Assembly (NCBI GenBank): GCA_002179805.1
Contig: NAVB01002494.1
Coordinates: 1-10,477, forward strand
Source of the DNA: Acanthamoeba lenticulata
Lineage: Eukaryota > Discosea > Longamoebia > Acanthamoebidae
Direction: 5' to 3'
Length of the DNA stretch: 10,477 bases
Shown: positions 9,401-10,477 of the stretch, piece by piece
How the letters are laid out: every line of letters begins with the position of its first letter
Numbering within the stretch: position 1 is the stretch's first letter
Position numbers and translations under genes: made by a program
Notes under the pieces: generated by a model
What the model was told of the DNA's origin: nothing
Databases searched by the model: none
The model's input: the letters and a program-made list of their open reading frames with translations, nothing else

Positions 9401-10477
9401 AGGGATAGCAGCGAACCGGAGCTTGCCCGAGCGATAGACGACGCTCGGAGTCAGACACGGGAGGCGCAGTCGTCGCAGGTGCTGGCACTCGGCCAGGAAG
9501 CGGTCGACGATGGAGCTCGTGAGGTTGTGCAGGTAGTAAAGGTCCAAGTTGGTCAGGCCCTTGCTCTTCTGCGCCAGGTCCTTGAAGTCCGAGTCCCAGA
9601 TGTCGGCCATCACCCTGCATATGTGCGTGTGCCACACAGTCATGTCAATGGCGACGGTGAGTTAAAGTCGTGCACTCACGAGATGAACCCATCTCGTGAA
9701 GTCCGGAGGACATACCCGAATTCCAGGGAGGTGAGGTTGGGACAGTGGGAAGCGAGCGTCTGGAGGTGCTTGTAGGTGTCCTGGAAGCAGTGAGGCATGG
9801 ACAAGTGCTGCAGCCGCGCGCACGACTTGATCAAGTTGCAGAACTGCTGCGTCGACACATTCTTGAGGCCCTGTGGAATGCGGAATGTGATGAGCTTTGC
9901 TGCCCTGAAGAAAGACCTCTTATAAGAGGTGAGGGCGGGGGTCGACCTTGAGCCGAAGCGTGGTGAGGGTCTTGGCAAAGGAGGGCGCCAGACTTTCCAG
10001 GCAGGCGCCAGAGACGCGTCCGCAGCACGACAGAGACAAGTCCTCGAGCGCCAGCGCCGCGCCGCCGATTCCACTTCCGCTTCCACTGCCGCGGAGGATT
10101 GCGGTGAGGATGTCGTCGGTGACGAGCTTGGACACGGGCGCCAGGAACAGACGCCGCATGCCCAACTGGCGGCACGCCTGGCCCAGGGCGGCCTGCAGCA
10201 CGGGCGCATTCTGGGCCACCTGCAGAATTCTGCGCAGTGGACGATAGAGGGCCTCCACTTCGGACGGTGACCCCGTGGCCCTGCACCAACAGGCCTTTGG
10301 GGTTGGTGATCTGCGCCAGCGGCAAGGAGGAGGAGGAGGCGGTACCGGCGGCCGTCGTCGGTGACGTAGAGCGAGTCGTGGTCCAGCTGGAGCATGCTCA
10401 CGTACTCGGGCTTTAGCGTGAGTGCCTTGGCGTAGTGGTCCGCTGTGTGTCGCGATGACGTCAAGCCCACATTCATC
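6459..10477 (-). CDS. LRR-armadillo repeat protein (ZYG11/ZER1-like architecture), 5' end beyond window
   Basis: Exons in coding order: 10477-10346 (partial), 10280-9947, 9894-9716, 9614-9417, 9326-9221, 9138-8948, 8865-8789, 8692-8493, 8399-8266, 8183-7981, 7909-7817, 7741-7619, 7522-7384, 7309-7062, 6973-6780, 6692-6459. Together these give 927 codons and a TAA. Visible residues ~1-470 are leucine-rich repeats of the cysteine-containing type, for example CARLQHLSMPHC, CPNLTSLEFG, SLRVLHLEGNRGLDDRCL and CRQLRELDLGC. From ~473 the frame continues through phase-matched exons into armadillo-like helical repeats to ~850: DDPEEQAKGLR, an AVWNFAS motif near 567-573, LRQACVGALWPYLEF, HPEVQRLGAFILAVLSKR. 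A charged, possibly coiled-coil tail follows (ALKRRIEVEQRIEVD). The LRR-then-ARM order and the Trp-Asn motif recall ZYG11B/ZER1, Cul2 substrate receptors for N-degrons; this assignment is inference. An F-box or VHL-type box, if present, would be upstream of the window. The 9946-9895 intron is uncertain. Confidence 0.82.
7021..7052. repeat. GAT/GAA trinucleotide run in an intron
   Basis: Reading GATGATGATGATGAAGAAG onward, the run lies in intron 6974-7061 of the LRR-ARM gene. On the coding strand it is a polypyrimidine tract just after the only GTAAGT donor in the three spliced models. A similar CAT run sits at ~4540-4561 in an intron of the FUSC-like gene. Both are simple repeats. Confidence 0.7.
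9676..9699. repeat. Perfect 10-bp inverted repeat (hairpin) inside an LRR-gene intron
   Basis: TCACGAGATG and CATCTCGTGA flank a 4-nt loop (AACC). The element lies inside the predicted intron 9615-9715 of the LRR-ARM gene, near its 5' splice site on the coding strand. In RNA it could form a stable stem-loop close to the donor. Confidence 0.8.
9915..9930. repeat. Perfect 16-bp palindrome in the neighbouring LRR-gene intron
   Basis: ACCTCTTATAAGAGGT is self-complementary over all 16 bases. It lies within the predicted intron 9895-9946, whose splice sites are the least certain of this gene. It could be a protein-binding dyad or the remains of a small inverted element. Confidence 0.8.

Noticed and set aside
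9676..10476. 266-codon minus-strand open frame read as one protein
   Set aside because: Only its two ends are LRR coding sequence. The middle is a shadow of exon 10280-9947 in another frame plus two introns.

Overview
The window looks like nuclear DNA of a GC-rich protist with many short introns, most likely an Acanthamoeba-type amoebozoan. That is an inference from GC-rich exons, roughly 37 predicted introns of about 52-128 nt (many AT- or pyrimidine-rich), donors that often begin GTAC, and tightly packed genes. There are no bacterial operon or ribosome-binding features. No RNA gene, transposon or CRISPR array was found. Gene models were built by hand from reading frame, GT..AG sites and phase matching, and none is supported by transcripts.

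Layout: (1) 1-1077, minus strand, 3' end beyond the window: an open frame that encodes a kanadaptin-type FHA domain, an acidic linker and the N-terminus of an FGGY-type (GK5-like) sugar kinase interrupted by a Ser/Arg-rich insert. (2) 1078-1459: divergent intergenic region. (3) 1460-3995, plus strand: a 14-exon gene for a 530-residue protein with a signal peptide and five membrane spans, in the tweety/prominin arrangement. (4) 3996-4097: short AT-rich gap between convergent genes. (5) 4098-6271, minus strand: a 10-exon gene for a 489-residue FUSC-like multi-spanning membrane protein. (6) 6272-6458: gap between two same-strand genes. (7) 6459 to past 10477, minus strand, 5' end beyond the window: a large gene with 16 visible exons that encodes cysteine-type leucine-rich repeats running into armadillo-like helical repeats and a charged tail.

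The genes do not form an obvious pathway. Two are membrane proteins, one is a signalling/metabolic fusion, and one is a repeat scaffold that could be a ubiquitin-ligase receptor. The most unusual item is the FHA-sugar kinase fusion. The next most unusual are the LRR-ARM protein, whose architecture recalls ZYG11/ZER1, and the amoebal pentaspan protein.
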